DNA of 64,000 nt from an uncultured Alistipes sp. (GCA_948442615.1 CAOJSG010000001.1:1-64000); one strand, 5' to 3'; shown: positions 24,884 to 35,192, counted from the stretch's first letter. Translations and numbers: made by a program. Notes: generated from the sequence alone by a model not told the origin.

Positions 24884-24930
24884 AAGGAACCCGGATTTGA
24901 CTTCATGTCGAATCCGGGTTCCTTATTTGT
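24884..24930 (+). terminator. Terminator between convergent GH5 and GntR genes
   Basis: The stem AAGGAACCCGGATT / AATCCGGGTTCCTT (14 bp, perfect) with a 13-base loop, followed by TATTTGT. It lies between the GH5 gene (+) and the GntR gene (-) and may serve both. Confidence 0.8.
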
Positions 24931-24941
24931 GACTCTTTATT

Positions 24942-25706
24942 TTATGATTTTATGTTGACTAATTGAGGCTTGGCGTCAACGGAGAACTGGTATTTGTCTC
25001 CTCTGTACAATGAATACTCGATTTCGATGACACTCCCTCCCTGAGCAATACAAACTCCGTTGAGAATGAATACCGACAGAGGTATCTCATTCTCGAAGTA
25101 GTTGTCATTACTTTCCGGGTAGAGTACCATAGTTCCGATTGTCCGATGTACATTCTCAATCTGCAGCTTGTATTTCTCTTCGTAAATTCGAATTAAAGGT
25201 TGTGTCGGTTCGATAAGATGGATGTTTCGACAGGCAGTCATGGAGATATAGCGGGTGTCATCTTTCATCAGAATATCGTTGGCATATCGTAGACGCCGAT
25301 ATTTGAGTACGGGTCCGTCAATGGAAAAAACCTGTCCGTTCACGTTGGTTGAAATGCCATTTTCAATGACAGTCTTTTCCATCAGAATATTTTTGGGAGT
25401 GAATCCTTCGTGGATCAAGTTGTCCTCGAAACTCTCTTTGATGGCATCAAGCGATCCCAGCATACGCGTTAGGTGCATGTCTTTTGAGCGATTGAGCACA
25501 AATGTTCCTTTGCCCTTGATTCGGATGACCCATCCCTTCAATTCGATATTAAGCAGGCTTTTGCGTGCAGTCGTATTGCTAACTCCATATTGTTGCATGA
25601 GTTCATGCTCGGATGGGACACGATCACCGGGAGCTAGTTCTCCGTTCATGATCCGTTCGATGATATCTTGACTGATTTGGAGATATTTGCTATTATTTGT
25701 ATTCAT
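24942..25706 (-). CDS. GntR-family (HutC/UTRA type) repressor
   Basis: 254 codons. The N-terminal winged helix has YLQISQDIIERIMNGELAPGDRVPSEHELMQQYGVSNTTARKSL and KGKGTFV, the GntR signature. The remaining ~170 residues fit a UTRA ligand domain (YRRLRYANDILMKDD, IRIYEEKYKLQIENVHR). It probably senses a sugar or uronate released by the PUL. A palindrome over the start of the MFS transcript (27247-27256) is a candidate operator. It lies 51 bp downstream of the FAD oxidoreductase, same strand. Confidence 0.92.
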   Translation of the reverse strand: MNTNNSKYLQISQDIIERIMNGELAPGDRVPSEHELMQQYGVSNTTARKSLLNIELKGWVIRIKGKGTFVLNRSKDMHLTRMLGSLDAIKESFEDNLIHEGFTPKNILMEKTVIENGISTNVNGQVFSIDGPVLKYRRLRYANDILMKDDTRYISMTACRNIHLIEPTQPLIRIYEEKYKLQIENVHRTIGTMVLYPESNDNYFENEIPLSVFILNGVCIAQGGSVIEIEYSLYRGDKYQFSVDAKPQLVNIKS

Positions 25707-25757
25707 GACTTCGTATCGTTGGTTTGCGGTTCGCTATTTTGTTGAAAGGGGGTGTTG

Positions 25758-27113
25758 TCAATTGGGGACAATGGCTCCATGAATCGATAATAATTGCTTC
25801 ACCTTGTCGAGATCGACATTCGATGGAGTGGTGTTCTCTTTGCAGGCTATAGCTGCAACTGCTCCTGCTGCTTGTCCCATCGCCATGCAGGAGGCTTGTA
25901 CCCGAAGTGCGGAATTTGCCAGTCGATCGCTGCTGATGCATCGTCCGGCCACGATCAGGTTCTTACTCCCTTTGGGAATCAAGGCCCGTAACGGAATTGT
26001 TGCGACGACGGAATCCTTGAGGTGTCGGGGCTCAACACCATGGCTTACGTGCAGGTCAATCGGATAGAATGAATATGCTAGTGCGTCGTCGAATTTACGT
26101 CCTGATAAATAATCGTCGAGAGTGATGCAATATAGGCCGTTAATTCGGTAGGTCTCACGAACTGCAGTTTCTGGAGCCATGTACTTGATCCGGGTATTTT
26201 CACATCCGGGAAGACTCCGTACAAATCGAACGATGCGCAATAATGATTTACGCCCTTCCATATTGGCTGCTGAATGAGTCTGGGCCGTTGATGAGTCCGC
26301 TCCGGGAACATGTTGTGCCGCTAATCCTTTCCGCGCATTCAGCAAGGCTTCCAAGCCATTGTAAGCATCGGTTTCCAAGAGGCGTCCCGTTTGGATTGCC
26401 TCATCAAAACTTTGGCGGATCGCTTCTTTTTCCAATCCGGAATAGTCGTATCCCTCCAGCTCGAAAATCAGGGAGCCAGGTTGAGTTTCCTCCTCTTTGA
26501 TACGATCGAAACCTGCGAGATCAACTGCTGCTGCATCCCCCGTACAATCAATCAGTTGCTTGGCATGGTAAATTCGGGTCGAACCTTTTCCCGCAGTCTT
26601 TACGATCCATCTTTTTTTGGTATGTGCGATTTCTGTCGGGGTTTCGTAATAGTGCAAGTCGACTCCGGCATTCAGGCACATCTCTTCGGATAACAGCGCA
26701 TAGAGATAACCGTTGATGGGAATTTGATGTTTCCAATGTGCATGCCCATAAGGGATTGAGAAATCCGGCAGCGAATCGGCATTCATTCGAACAGTTTGTT
26801 TGACCAGTTTCCAGCCGATTCCTCCGATGATTTGTTGTCCCCAGGCATGGAAAAGTCCGGGGATGGAGACCCCACCGGTTGTTATCGTTCCTCCGAGTTG
26901 ACTGCCCGATTCGATCAGAATGGTTTTGCAATTGGCTTTGGCAGCCTGAATGGCTGCAATTGTTCCGGATGTTCCACCTCCGATCACCAGAATCTCTGTA
27001 TCGACAGCTATTCGATTCGCATCGCAACCCGAGGCACAGCATAACAGAATAGGAAGCAAATGTTTAAGGTATGTCTTTCTGAGCTTCACTTTTGGTAGTT
27101 TTGATGGTTGCAT
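25758..27113 (-). CDS. Lipoprotein-type FAD-dependent oxidoreductase
   Basis: 451 codons from ATG 27113 (MQPSKLPKVKLRKTY). The N-terminus ends in a lipobox-like CCASGC, so it is probably exported and lipidated. A dinucleotide-binding fold follows at once: VDTEILVIGGGTSGTIAAIQAAKANCKTILIE, and the FAD end motif NLIVAGRCISSDRLANSALRVQASCMAMGQAAG, typical of the FAD_oxidored (PF12831-like) family common in Bacteroidetes glycan loci. Substrate unknown; sugar or sugar-acid oxidation is plausible. It is divergent from the MFS gene. Confidence 0.85.
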   Translation of the reverse strand: MQPSKLPKVKLRKTYLKHLLPILLCCASGCDANRIAVDTEILVIGGGTSGTIAAIQAAKANCKTILIESGSQLGGTITTGGVSIPGLFHAWGQQIIGGIGWKLVKQTVRMNADSLPDFSIPYGHAHWKHQIPINGYLYALLSEEMCLNAGVDLHYYETPTEIAHTKKRWIVKTAGKGSTRIYHAKQLIDCTGDAAAVDLAGFDRIKEEETQPGSLIFELEGYDYSGLEKEAIRQSFDEAIQTGRLLETDAYNGLEALLNARKGLAAQHVPGADSSTAQTHSAANMEGRKSLLRIVRFVRSLPGCENTRIKYMAPETAVRETYRINGLYCITLDDYLSGRKFDDALAYSFYPIDLHVSHGVEPRHLKDSVVATIPLRALIPKGSKNLIVAGRCISSDRLANSALRVQASCMAMGQAAGAVAAIACKENTTPSNVDLDKVKQLLSIHGAIVPN

Positions 27114-27204
27114 TGTATTGTTTCTGTGGTAAAGATAGGCGCAATTCGATTCTGATCTAACAATCACAAAGGTAGAAGAAATTTTGTAAAAAAACGAGAT
27201 ATTA

Positions 27205-27235
27205 TTCGTTTTTTGTGAAATAGTTATTATATTTG
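27205..27235 (+). promoter_or_regulatory. Promoter of the MFS-isomerase unit
   Basis: TATATTTG at 27228-27235 is a perfect -7 element. The -33 candidate TTCG at 27205-27208 gives 19-bp spacing; a better TTTG match at 27212 is too close. The predicted start of transcription is near 27241, directly before the palindrome at 27247. Confidence 0.6.
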
Positions 27236-27246
27236 CCGTATAAACC

Positions 27247-27256
27247 TAGTGCACTA
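27247..27256 (+). promoter_or_regulatory. Candidate GntR operator
   Basis: TAGTGCACTA is a perfect 10-bp palindrome, flanked by AACCTAG direct repeats at 27243-27249 and 27256-27262. It lies about +6 to +16 from the predicted transcription start and 11 bp before the MFS ATG, where a bound repressor would block transcription. Confidence 0.55.
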
Positions 27257-27267
27257 ACCTAGAACCG

Positions 27268-28497
27268 ATGAAAAGAACCTCTCTATATTACTGGCTGATC
27301 GTAGTGCTGTTGATGTTTGCTACGGCGTTGAGTTTCATGGATCGCCAGGTGCTTTCCATTTCGATTCTCAAGATTCGGGAAGAACTGGGAATTACCGATG
27401 TTGAGTACGGATTCATCAACTCCGGATTTCTGATCAGTTATACCTTGATGTTCACGTTAGGCGGCATCTTCGTAGATCGCTTTGGAAGTAGGAAGGGACT
27501 TGGCTATTCCGTTGGTTTCTGGTCTGTAGCTACCGCATTACACGCTTTGGCTCATAAGGTCCTGCACTTTGGATTCTTTCGGTTCTTGTTGGGAATCGGA
27601 GAGGGCGTGTGTTTCCCGGGAGCGGTAAAAGCCGTACAGGAATGGGTCCCCAAACAACGCCAAGCTACGGCAAACGGTTTGGCTATCGGAGGATCGGCCG
27701 TAGGTTCGGTTGTCGCATTGCCGATGTGTGCTCTTCTGCTCCAATATGCTAACTGGCGTTACATATTTCTCGGTTGTGGTATTTTTGGCCTGATGTGGTT
27801 TGTTACGTGGTGGTTGATGACCAGTCCCGGAAAGTATGCTCGTTACGGAAAAGGAACACCGCCCGTTCTGGAACGTAAACGTTTTGATTGGCGCCCCTTA
27901 CGTGATGCCATGAAGTCGAAAGAGGCTAGGGTGTTTATTATCATGCGTTTTTTGCTCGATCCGATCTTTTATTTCTATATGTTTTGGATCCCGAAATACC
28001 TGAGCGATGCCCGTGGAATGAGTATCGATGATATCGGTTATACGACCTGGATTCCATTTCTGGCTCTTGGCGTGGCCAACGTAATTGGCGGCTATGTCTC
28101 CGATGCGATCTATACGAAGACAAAGAATCTCGATTTTTCGCGGAAAATTGTGATGGGCTTTGCCGCTGCTCTGACATTGCCGGTAATTTTTGTCAATTTT
28201 TACCAAAGTACAGCATGGGTTGTCGCTGTCATGTCGCTGGCCTTTTTTGCGCATGGTCTGTGGATAACGAATTATATCACCAGCATTGGTGATATGTTCG
28301 GCAAGACCGCTACGTCGACGATTGTGGGACTTTCGGGCTCGGCCGGGGCCATCTCATCGTTGATCATAAATCCGCTGACGGGATACATCGTGGCCTATTC
28401 CTACAATGTCCTTTGGGCCTATGCCGGGATCATGTATCCGGTTGCATTTTTGATTTTTCTCATTTTTATCCGGACGCTAAAATTCAGGAGTGCCTAA
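27268..28497 (+). CDS. MFS transporter, anion:cation symporter (ExuT-like) type
   Basis: 409 codons with about 12 hydrophobic segments. MFATALSFMDRQVLSISILKIREELG and YGFINSGFLISYTLMFTLGGIFVDRFGSRKG (MFS motif A region), then RFLLGIGEGVCFPGAVKAVQEW, are hallmarks of the ACS family, which imports hexuronates and sugar acids. This hints that an acidic sugar is part of the substrate. It starts behind the promoter/operator and is followed after 43 bp by the isomerase. Confidence 0.87.
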   Translation: MKRTSLYYWLIVVLLMFATALSFMDRQVLSISILKIREELGITDVEYGFINSGFLISYTLMFTLGGIFVDRFGSRKGLGYSVGFWSVATALHALAHKVLHFGFFRFLLGIGEGVCFPGAVKAVQEWVPKQRQATANGLAIGGSAVGSVVALPMCALLLQYANWRYIFLGCGIFGLMWFVTWWLMTSPGKYARYGKGTPPVLERKRFDWRPLRDAMKSKEARVFIIMRFLLDPIFYFYMFWIPKYLSDARGMSIDDIGYTTWIPFLALGVANVIGGYVSDAIYTKTKNLDFSRKIVMGFAAALTLPVIFVNFYQSTAWVVAVMSLAFFAHGLWITNYITSIGDMFGKTATSTIVGLSGSAGAISSLIINPLTGYIVAYSYNVLWAYAGIMYPVAFLIFLIFIRTLKFRSA

Positions 28498-28540
28498 TTT
28501 TTTTTGTTATCTTCAACATAGAGCGTTAAGTTATTTTGTT

Positions 28541-30022
28541 ATGGAGAATAAGTGTAAGTCAAACGATGCGGTCTGCGACAAGACTGCATTGCCGTCCGAC
28601 AACAAACAGCCTCGTGTGGGGGTTTTTGGAATCGGCTACGATGTCTATTGGAAGCAGTTCCCGGGATTGGAGGAGGAGATGAAGGGAAAATTCCGGACCT
28701 TCAAGGAAATGTTGCCTGCAGAGGTCTCTGTCTTAGATTTCGGGATTGTGGATTCTCCGGAACGGGCTTATGAGGCTGTTCAGCAGATGCAAAGCGGGAA
28801 TCTGGATCTGCTGTTCTGCGATATGCTCACCTATGGGACTTCGGGGACCTTCGGGACCATCGCCCGGAACATTCAGGCTCCGATCGTTTTGGTAGCCTTG
28901 CAACCGCTGCAGGCTCTGGATTACGGGAAGGCCAGTACCTACATGCAATTGATGAACGACGACATTTGTGCCGTTCCGGAATTTACCGGTGTGGCACGGC
29001 GTCTCGGTCGGCCTGTTCCGGATGTGGTGATCGGAACGCTCTATGGCGACGAGCAGGTACATGAGGAGATTTTGGAGTATTGCCGGATTGCGCGGGTGTT
29101 GCATGATCTGAAATACGCAAGATTGGGGCATATTGGGCATCCTTTGAATGCGATGTTGGATATGCACACCGATTCTACAGCACTCACGGCTTGTTTTGGA
29201 TGTCACACGGTGGAGTGCGAACCGAATGAATTGATGGCTTGTCTGCGGAGTGTCGACGCAAAGGATTTGGAACAGCGGAAACAAGAAATTCTGAATTTCT
29301 TCGATACACCGGATCCGGTTTCCGATCCCATTTCGATGAAGCTGCGTGACGAGGACCTTCAGACCGCGGCCGAGGTTAGCCTTGCCCTAGATGCTTTTGT
29401 TGAAAAACGAGGTTTGAACGGATTGTCCTACTATTACGACGGAGAACCGGAGGGTGAGATTCGGCGACTGATGACCAATTTGGCCGTAGGAAATTCGTTG
29501 CTCACAGCACGGCATATTCCAATGTGTGGGGAGTCGGACCAAAAGACGTTGATTGCTTTGATGATCATGGACCGACTCGGTATCGGAGGCAGTTTCGCGG
29601 AATTCCATCCTATCGATTTCAACGAAGGATTTGTACTCGTGGGGCATGATGGGCCTCACAACATCTCTATCGCAGAAGGGAAACCCGTGTTGAGAAGTCT
29701 GAAAAAGTATCACGGGAAACCGGGGGCCGGAGCCGGTGTGGAGTTCAAGATCAAGGAGGGACCGATTACGATTCTGTCGATTAATTCAACACCCGATGGT
29801 CGTTTCAAGTTTGTTATCGCCGAAGGCGATTCGGTTGGAGGTCCGATTCCGGCAACTGGCAATACCAATACCCGCGGATTCTTTGGTCCCGATATCAGGG
29901 CGTTCCTCAAAGCTTGGATGAAAGAGGGGCCTACCCACCATTTTGCGCTGGGCATCGGACACCATGCAAAAACGCTGGCTCGAATTGCTGAATATCTCGG
30001 CCTGGAAGTCGCAATAGTTTAA
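28541..30022 (+). CDS. L-arabinose/L-fucose isomerase-like protein
   Basis: 493 codons from ATG 28541 (MENKCKSNDAV); the track start 51 bp upstream adds a non-conserved stretch. N-terminal Rossmann-like domain: RVGVFGIGYDVYWKQFPGL, LDFGIVDSPERAYEA, LLFCDMLTYGTS. The C-terminal domain ends KEGPTHHFALGIGHH with likely metal-binding His. The family interconverts aldoses and ketoses in the cytosol. It probably channels the imported sugar into central metabolism. The remnant at 14690-14902 is a second, dead relative. Confidence 0.85.
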   Translation: MENKCKSNDAVCDKTALPSDNKQPRVGVFGIGYDVYWKQFPGLEEEMKGKFRTFKEMLPAEVSVLDFGIVDSPERAYEAVQQMQSGNLDLLFCDMLTYGTSGTFGTIARNIQAPIVLVALQPLQALDYGKASTYMQLMNDDICAVPEFTGVARRLGRPVPDVVIGTLYGDEQVHEEILEYCRIARVLHDLKYARLGHIGHPLNAMLDMHTDSTALTACFGCHTVECEPNELMACLRSVDAKDLEQRKQEILNFFDTPDPVSDPISMKLRDEDLQTAAEVSLALDAFVEKRGLNGLSYYYDGEPEGEIRRLMTNLAVGNSLLTARHIPMCGESDQKTLIALMIMDRLGIGGSFAEFHPIDFNEGFVLVGHDGPHNISIAEGKPVLRSLKKYHGKPGAGAGVEFKIKEGPITILSINSTPDGRFKFVIAEGDSVGGPIPATGNTNTRGFFGPDIRAFLKAWMKEGPTHHFALGIGHHAKTLARIAEYLGLEVAIV

Positions 30023-30144
30023 GTCAATTGATGTTTAACCCCAACCCCGATTGCCTATGGTGCATACACTTTTGTAACCGACAAAACAACTTTTACCCAT
30101 ATCTTTATCTTTACAACGATTTTTCAACCTAAAATTAACGATCA

Positions 30145-33100
30145 ATGATTAAATTTTTCAAACTTGAAGCGGAATCGGCTGGTACCCGGCGGCAAGAATC
30201 ACGCGTTACGGCCGGTTCGCTGATCGCAAGGATCGTGACCGTGGCCTTATTATTGGCTGTTCCAAGCATACAGGTTCTGGCACAACAGTCAACATCACAA
30301 GTAAAAGGTAGCGTTAAGGCCGAAAACGGGATGCCGATGCCTGGTGTAAGTGTTATTGTCAAGGGAACGGTGAAGGGCACAACTACCGATGCCAAAGGAA
30401 ACTATGTCATACAAGCCAAAAGCTCAGATTATCTTGTATTCTCGTTCATGGGGTATCAGAGCGTGGAAGAGCGGGTTGGAGCCCGGACTTCGATTGAAGT
30501 GGTCCTCACCGAGCAGGCGACGGCGTTGGACGATGTGGTTGTCATTGGATACGGAACGGCCCGAAAAAGCGATCTGTCGGGAGCCGTTGCTTCAATCCGA
30601 GCGGACGATGTGATGAGTGGAACGGTTAACACCAGTATCAATCAGGCTCTGCAGGGTCGTTTGGCTGGTGTTACGGTAGGCCAGAACGATGGCGCTCCGG
30701 GCAGCGGTGTAAATATCAATATCCGCGGTGTCAATACCTTCCTGTCCAATTCCCAGCCGCTGTATGTGGTGGACGGTATTCCGTTCGATCCCCCGGCTAC
30801 GCCTCAAAGTGCCGAGAATACGGACAACAGTGCCGAGGCTGTCTCCAATGCCATGGCATTCATCAATCCCCATGACATCGAGTCAATCGAAGTGTTGAAA
30901 GATGCCTCTGCTACGGCGATCTACGGTTCGCGTGGTGCCAATGGTGTCATTCTGATTACAACGAAGAAGGGAACCAGCCGGAAACCTACGGTCGAGTTCA
31001 GTGCCAACCTGAGTATTTCGAAGGTTCGGAAAACCATCCCCGTTTTGAATGGTTATGAATTCGCATCGTATCGAAATGAACAGCAGGAAAACGGTTTCAT
31101 CTATGATGGTGTGCCCTATACGGTGAAAGTTTTCCCGGGACGTTTCGAGTTTGCGACTGGCAGCGACGGCACAATCATCGGAGCTGAATACAAGCCGGCT
31201 CCGGAGGATTATCTGAATCCCGGCTGGGTATACGGCAAGGATCCTACGGGGCGAGAGTGGCGTTCCTGGGTGGAAGATACCAACTGGCAGGACGAAATTT
31301 TCCAGCTTGGGCTTTCTCAGGAGTACAATATCCAGGTCTCAGGAGCTACGGACAAGGGTAATTATGCTTTTTCAGCCAACTATACGTCGCAGGACGGTAC
31401 GATCAAAAGCACCGGATACGACCGTTATACGCTGCGGGCGAATATTTCGCAAGAGATCATCAAGAACATAACGGCCGGTATTAATCTCAGCTATGCCAAT
31501 TCGATTACCGATTTCGCCAAATCGAACTCCATGAGCCAGAGTTTCCTGCGCTCGGCCCTGATGTTCCCGTCGACGATCAGCAAGAATGACTTCTCGCAAA
31601 ATGAAGAGTTGGCAAGTCTGGTTGCCAATCCGGTCTCCTATGTGAAGAATGCCAAGAACCAATTGACCAGCGACAACGTATTCTCTTCGGCCTTTGTTTC
31701 CATTAAACTGGCTCCGGGGCTGACGTTCCGTCAAAATTTGGGATTAAGTTATTTTGCCAATGAACGCAGCACCTATTACAACCGTGAAACGGGTGAGGGA
31801 TACGCTCCGACAGTCAATGGCCGGGGTGGATACTCGGACAACTCACAGCGGAATCTGACCGAAGAGTCCATGCTGACCTATGCGAAGGTTTTCAATAAGA
31901 TCCATAGCCTGAATGTAGTGGGAGCCGTGACGTTCGAACAGACTTCGTACACTTCGAAGACGATGTCCGGTACGAACTTCCCTTCGGACATTACGGAGAA
32001 CTATGATATGGGAGCAGCCTTGAATCCTGGGCCTCTGGTAACTGACAAGCGTCGTAACCGCCTCTTTTCGTTTCTGGGACGTGTCAATTACGTGTTGAAA
32101 GATCGCTATATCTTTACGGCCAGCTTCCGCCGAGACGGATCGAGCAAGTTTACCAAGCAAAACCGCTGGTCCAATTTTGCATCGGGGGCTGTCGCGTGGC
32201 GCATCTCCGAGGAGCCGTTTGTCAAGCGACTCAACTTTTTCGACAACCTGAAACTGCGCGCCAGCTTCGGTCAAACCGGAAACCAGGGTATTCCCGACTA
32301 TATGACTTCATATATGTTGGCGATGAAAAAATATGTTTTCGACGGCAAGGATGCGAGCGGTTATCGATCGAGTACGGCCTTCAATCCGGATCTGAAATGG
32401 GAAACGACCGATCAGTACAATGTGGGTCTTGACATGGCTTTCCTCAAGAACCGGATCAGCCTTACGGTGGAATATTACTTCAAGAACACGCGGGATCTGT
32501 TGCAGAATTTCAAGATTCCCGAGAGTAGCGGCTTTACGAATCAGATGATGAACCAGGGACGTGTGACCAACGAAGGTCTGGAAATTCAAGGTACGTTCCG
32601 GGTACTGGAACGAGCTGTTCGCTGGGGTATCGATGCCAATATCTCCTTTAACCGCAACCTGATCCACGATATGCCTTACGACCAGTTTGCAACACGCCTG
32701 TGGTATAGTGCTGACAACGCCTTCATCTTCAGAAACGGTTGCCCGATTGGTGCGATTTACGGTTATGTGGAAGATGGTTTCTATGACAACGAAGCCGAAG
32801 TCCGAGCCAATCCGGACTATGCGAATGCGTCGGACGCGACGGTAAAATCGATGATCGGTGAAATCAAGTACCGGGAGGGCAAACATATCATCGGTGACAC
32901 GAATCCTGACTATACGTTCGGAATTACCAATAACTTTTCGTGGAAGAACTTGACTTTCAGTTTCTTCATTCAGGGGGTGATGGGAAATGATATTTTCAAC
33001 GGCAACCTGCAGAACATCACGTTGTCATCGCAGTACAACATCACGAAGGATGCCTATTATTCCCGCTGGACTCCAGAGAACCGGGAGAATGCCAAGTGGC

Positions 33101-33402
33101 CGAAAGCATCGAATCAGGTCAAACGTACGTGGTTGCTTTCGAACCGCTATGTGGAGGACGGATCGTATGTCCGTCTGAAAAACATAAATATCGGATATAC
33201 GTTCGACCGACCGAAGTTCTGCAAGCACATCCGCAGCATAAACGTCTATGCCAGTGCGACGAACCTTCTCACGATTACGGGGTACAGTTGGTACGATCCG
33301 GACGTCAATGCTTTTGGTGGCGATGCGTCTCGCCGGGGAGTCGATATTTATTCTTATCCTACGAGCAAGACGTTCTCGATTGGAGTAAAAGTTCAGTTTT
33401 AA
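30145..33402 (+). CDS. SusC-like TonB-dependent outer-membrane transporter
   Basis: 1085 codons. A signal region ends near VLAQQ; a carboxypeptidase-regulatory-like domain (VKGSVKAENGMPMPGVSVIVKGT) and the TonB box DDVVVIGYGT follow; then the plug (VDGIPFDPPA, IEVLKDASATAIYGSRGANGVILITTKKG) and a long 22-strand-type barrel ending SIGVKVQF. It imports oligosaccharides across the outer membrane with SusD, encoded 20 bp downstream. Two TATCTTTA boxes at 30100-30113 are the best promoter candidates but lack a well-spaced -33. Confidence 0.96.
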   Translation: MIKFFKLEAESAGTRRQESRVTAGSLIARIVTVALLLAVPSIQVLAQQSTSQVKGSVKAENGMPMPGVSVIVKGTVKGTTTDAKGNYVIQAKSSDYLVFSFMGYQSVEERVGARTSIEVVLTEQATALDDVVVIGYGTARKSDLSGAVASIRADDVMSGTVNTSINQALQGRLAGVTVGQNDGAPGSGVNINIRGVNTFLSNSQPLYVVDGIPFDPPATPQSAENTDNSAEAVSNAMAFINPHDIESIEVLKDASATAIYGSRGANGVILITTKKGTSRKPTVEFSANLSISKVRKTIPVLNGYEFASYRNEQQENGFIYDGVPYTVKVFPGRFEFATGSDGTIIGAEYKPAPEDYLNPGWVYGKDPTGREWRSWVEDTNWQDEIFQLGLSQEYNIQVSGATDKGNYAFSANYTSQDGTIKSTGYDRYTLRANISQEIIKNITAGINLSYANSITDFAKSNSMSQSFLRSALMFPSTISKNDFSQNEELASLVANPVSYVKNAKNQLTSDNVFSSAFVSIKLAPGLTFRQNLGLSYFANERSTYYNRETGEGYAPTVNGRGGYSDNSQRNLTEESMLTYAKVFNKIHSLNVVGAVTFEQTSYTSKTMSGTNFPSDITENYDMGAALNPGPLVTDKRRNRLFSFLGRVNYVLKDRYIFTASFRRDGSSKFTKQNRWSNFASGAVAWRISEEPFVKRLNFFDNLKLRASFGQTGNQGIPDYMTSYMLAMKKYVFDGKDASGYRSSTAFNPDLKWETTDQYNVGLDMAFLKNRISLTVEYYFKNTRDLLQNFKIPESSGFTNQMMNQGRVTNEGLEIQGTFRVLERAVRWGIDANISFNRNLIHDMPYDQFATRLWYSADNAFIFRNGCPIGAIYGYVEDGFYDNEAEVRANPDYANASDATVKSMIGEIKYREGKHIIGDTNPDYTFGITNNFSWKNLTFSFFIQGVMGNDIFNGNLQNITLSSQYNITKDAYYSRWTPENRENAKWPKASNQVKRTWLLSNRYVEDGSYVRLKNINIGYTFDRPKFCKHIRSINVYASATNLLTITGYSWYDPDVNAFGGDASRRGVDIYSYPTSKTFSIGVKVQF

Positions 33403-33422
33403 CGCATGAAACCTAGAAAATC

Positions 33423-35192
33423 ATGAAAAAATACATCTTTCACTTCGTATTTTTGACTCTCCTGGCGATCGTACTTGGATCGTGTGAGAACCTGCTGGAA
33501 GAGAAGGTCTACTCGAAAATTACGGCTCAGGATATCGAAGATTCGGATGCCGGAGCCGATTTGTGGGTAACCGGTGCATATAATGGCTTGAATCGTTTTT
33601 TCATCTATCAGGAGTTTCCCCGCAATCTGGAGAACGACTGTGATTATGCAACGGGACCGAGCTGGGCTTTCGGAGAGACCGGTGCCGGTAACTTTCAGGG
33701 AAGTGCTCGGGAGGTTGATGCCACCTGGAAACTACCTTATGACCTAATCAATGTGACGAATGAAGCGATCTACAACATCGAACAGATGAACAACGTGACG
33801 CCAGAGCACAAGGAGAATTGTCTGGGCGAGTTAAAAATGCTTCAAGCCTATTGTTATTTTCTGATCGTTCGTGCTTATGGACCTTGCCCGATCTTCGAAA
33901 AGTCGATCAATCAAGGAGAGAATCCGCATCAGCCTCGCCGTTCGATACAAGAGGTATATGCTCATATTATCGATCTGCTGACCTATGCCAAGGATCATCT
34001 TTACAAACGGGGTGATTCCCGACTGGTTCAGGGCCGGGTTTGTGCTGCCGCTGCTGCGACGCTATTGGCCAAGGTCTATGTGACAATCGGTGCCGCATCG
34101 ATGCCGGACGGAGCCATTGTTTATGTGAAGGGTGGCAAACCCTACACGCTTGCAGAGGATGGAAAGACCAAGATTCTGACTAATCCACAAACATTAACCA
34201 TCTCTAAAAGACAGGTGGACGGGTATGAGGTTTTTGATTCCGAGACCTATTATCGTCTTGCTTTGACACTGGCAGAAGATGTGGTTTTGCACAAAAAATA
34301 TGGTAGCCATGACCTGCTTCCGTATGCAACTCTGTGGAAACAGGAGGGCCGCACGAATGAGGAACATTTCTTCTGCTATGTCGGTAAATCCGGTGATGAT
34401 CAGCTTGGTGCCTTGTTCCCCCGCTGGTATTCGGGGCAATGGGCTGCCGATGGGTATGCAATTGGCGGTACGCTCACTTGGGGATTGCGAGACCATTGGT
34501 ATAAACTTTTCGAGGAACAGGATCTGCGTATTGTCGATGGTGTTTACCACCGCTGGGTTCGCGCGAATGAATACAAAAACAATCGGGGCGGATTTTACCC
34601 CAATACTCCGGAATGGCGGCTCAAGGCTACAGGAAAAGATGAAGAGGGCAATTCGGTTCCTGGTTATCCTGTTGCCCCGTTTGATGATGGTCGGATCTAT
34701 ACGAATGCTATCGGTGAAAACTATTTGGCTTATGTTACCAAATATCAGGATGTTTCGGACCCCTCGCTGATGCGTACCGACGGTCTGTTCCCGTTCCTGC
34801 GCTACGCCGATGCCCTGTTAATTCTGGCTGAGGCCTCGAATGAGGTGAATGGTCCGAATTCGGAGGCTCTTAACGCCTTGAATGAGGTTAGAAGACGTAG
34901 CAATGCATCGGACAAGCATTTAGGAAGCATGGAAGAGGGCGGTTTGGCAACTAAGGAGCTTTTTAGATCGGCGGTACTTGAAGAACGGTCGATGGAGTTC
35001 GCTTTGGAATCCGACCGCCGCTGGGATTTGATTCGCTGGGGAATCTATCTGGATGTGATGAATGCGATCGGAGGTCCGGACGAAATTGGAACCAGCAAGA
35101 CGCGCATGGAACGTCACCTGTTGTACCCGATTCCCGAATCGGAGATTCAGGCCAACGAAGCGATCAATGAAAATAATCCGGGCTGGAATTAG
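33423..35192 (+). CDS. SusD-like glycan-binding lipoprotein
   Basis: 589 codons. Lipoprotein signal ending LAIVLGSC-ENLLE. The SusD/RagB fold shows in DLWVTGAYNGLNRFF, LGELKMLQAYCYFLIVRAYGPCPIF (TPR), LRYADALLILAEASNE, LNEVRRRSN and LEERSMEFALESDRRWDLIRWG, ending LYPIPESEIQAN. It forms the lid of the SusC transporter at the cell surface and captures oligosaccharides. Length is normal. Confidence 0.96.
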   Translation: MKKYIFHFVFLTLLAIVLGSCENLLEEKVYSKITAQDIEDSDAGADLWVTGAYNGLNRFFIYQEFPRNLENDCDYATGPSWAFGETGAGNFQGSAREVDATWKLPYDLINVTNEAIYNIEQMNNVTPEHKENCLGELKMLQAYCYFLIVRAYGPCPIFEKSINQGENPHQPRRSIQEVYAHIIDLLTYAKDHLYKRGDSRLVQGRVCAAAAATLLAKVYVTIGAASMPDGAIVYVKGGKPYTLAEDGKTKILTNPQTLTISKRQVDGYEVFDSETYYRLALTLAEDVVLHKKYGSHDLLPYATLWKQEGRTNEEHFFCYVGKSGDDQLGALFPRWYSGQWAADGYAIGGTLTWGLRDHWYKLFEEQDLRIVDGVYHRWVRANEYKNNRGGFYPNTPEWRLKATGKDEEGNSVPGYPVAPFDDGRIYTNAIGENYLAYVTKYQDVSDPSLMRTDGLFPFLRYADALLILAEASNEVNGPNSEALNALNEVRRRSNASDKHLGSMEEGGLATKELFRSAVLEERSMEFALESDRRWDLIRWGIYLDVMNAIGGPDEIGTSKTRMERHLLYPIPESEIQANEAINENNPGWN

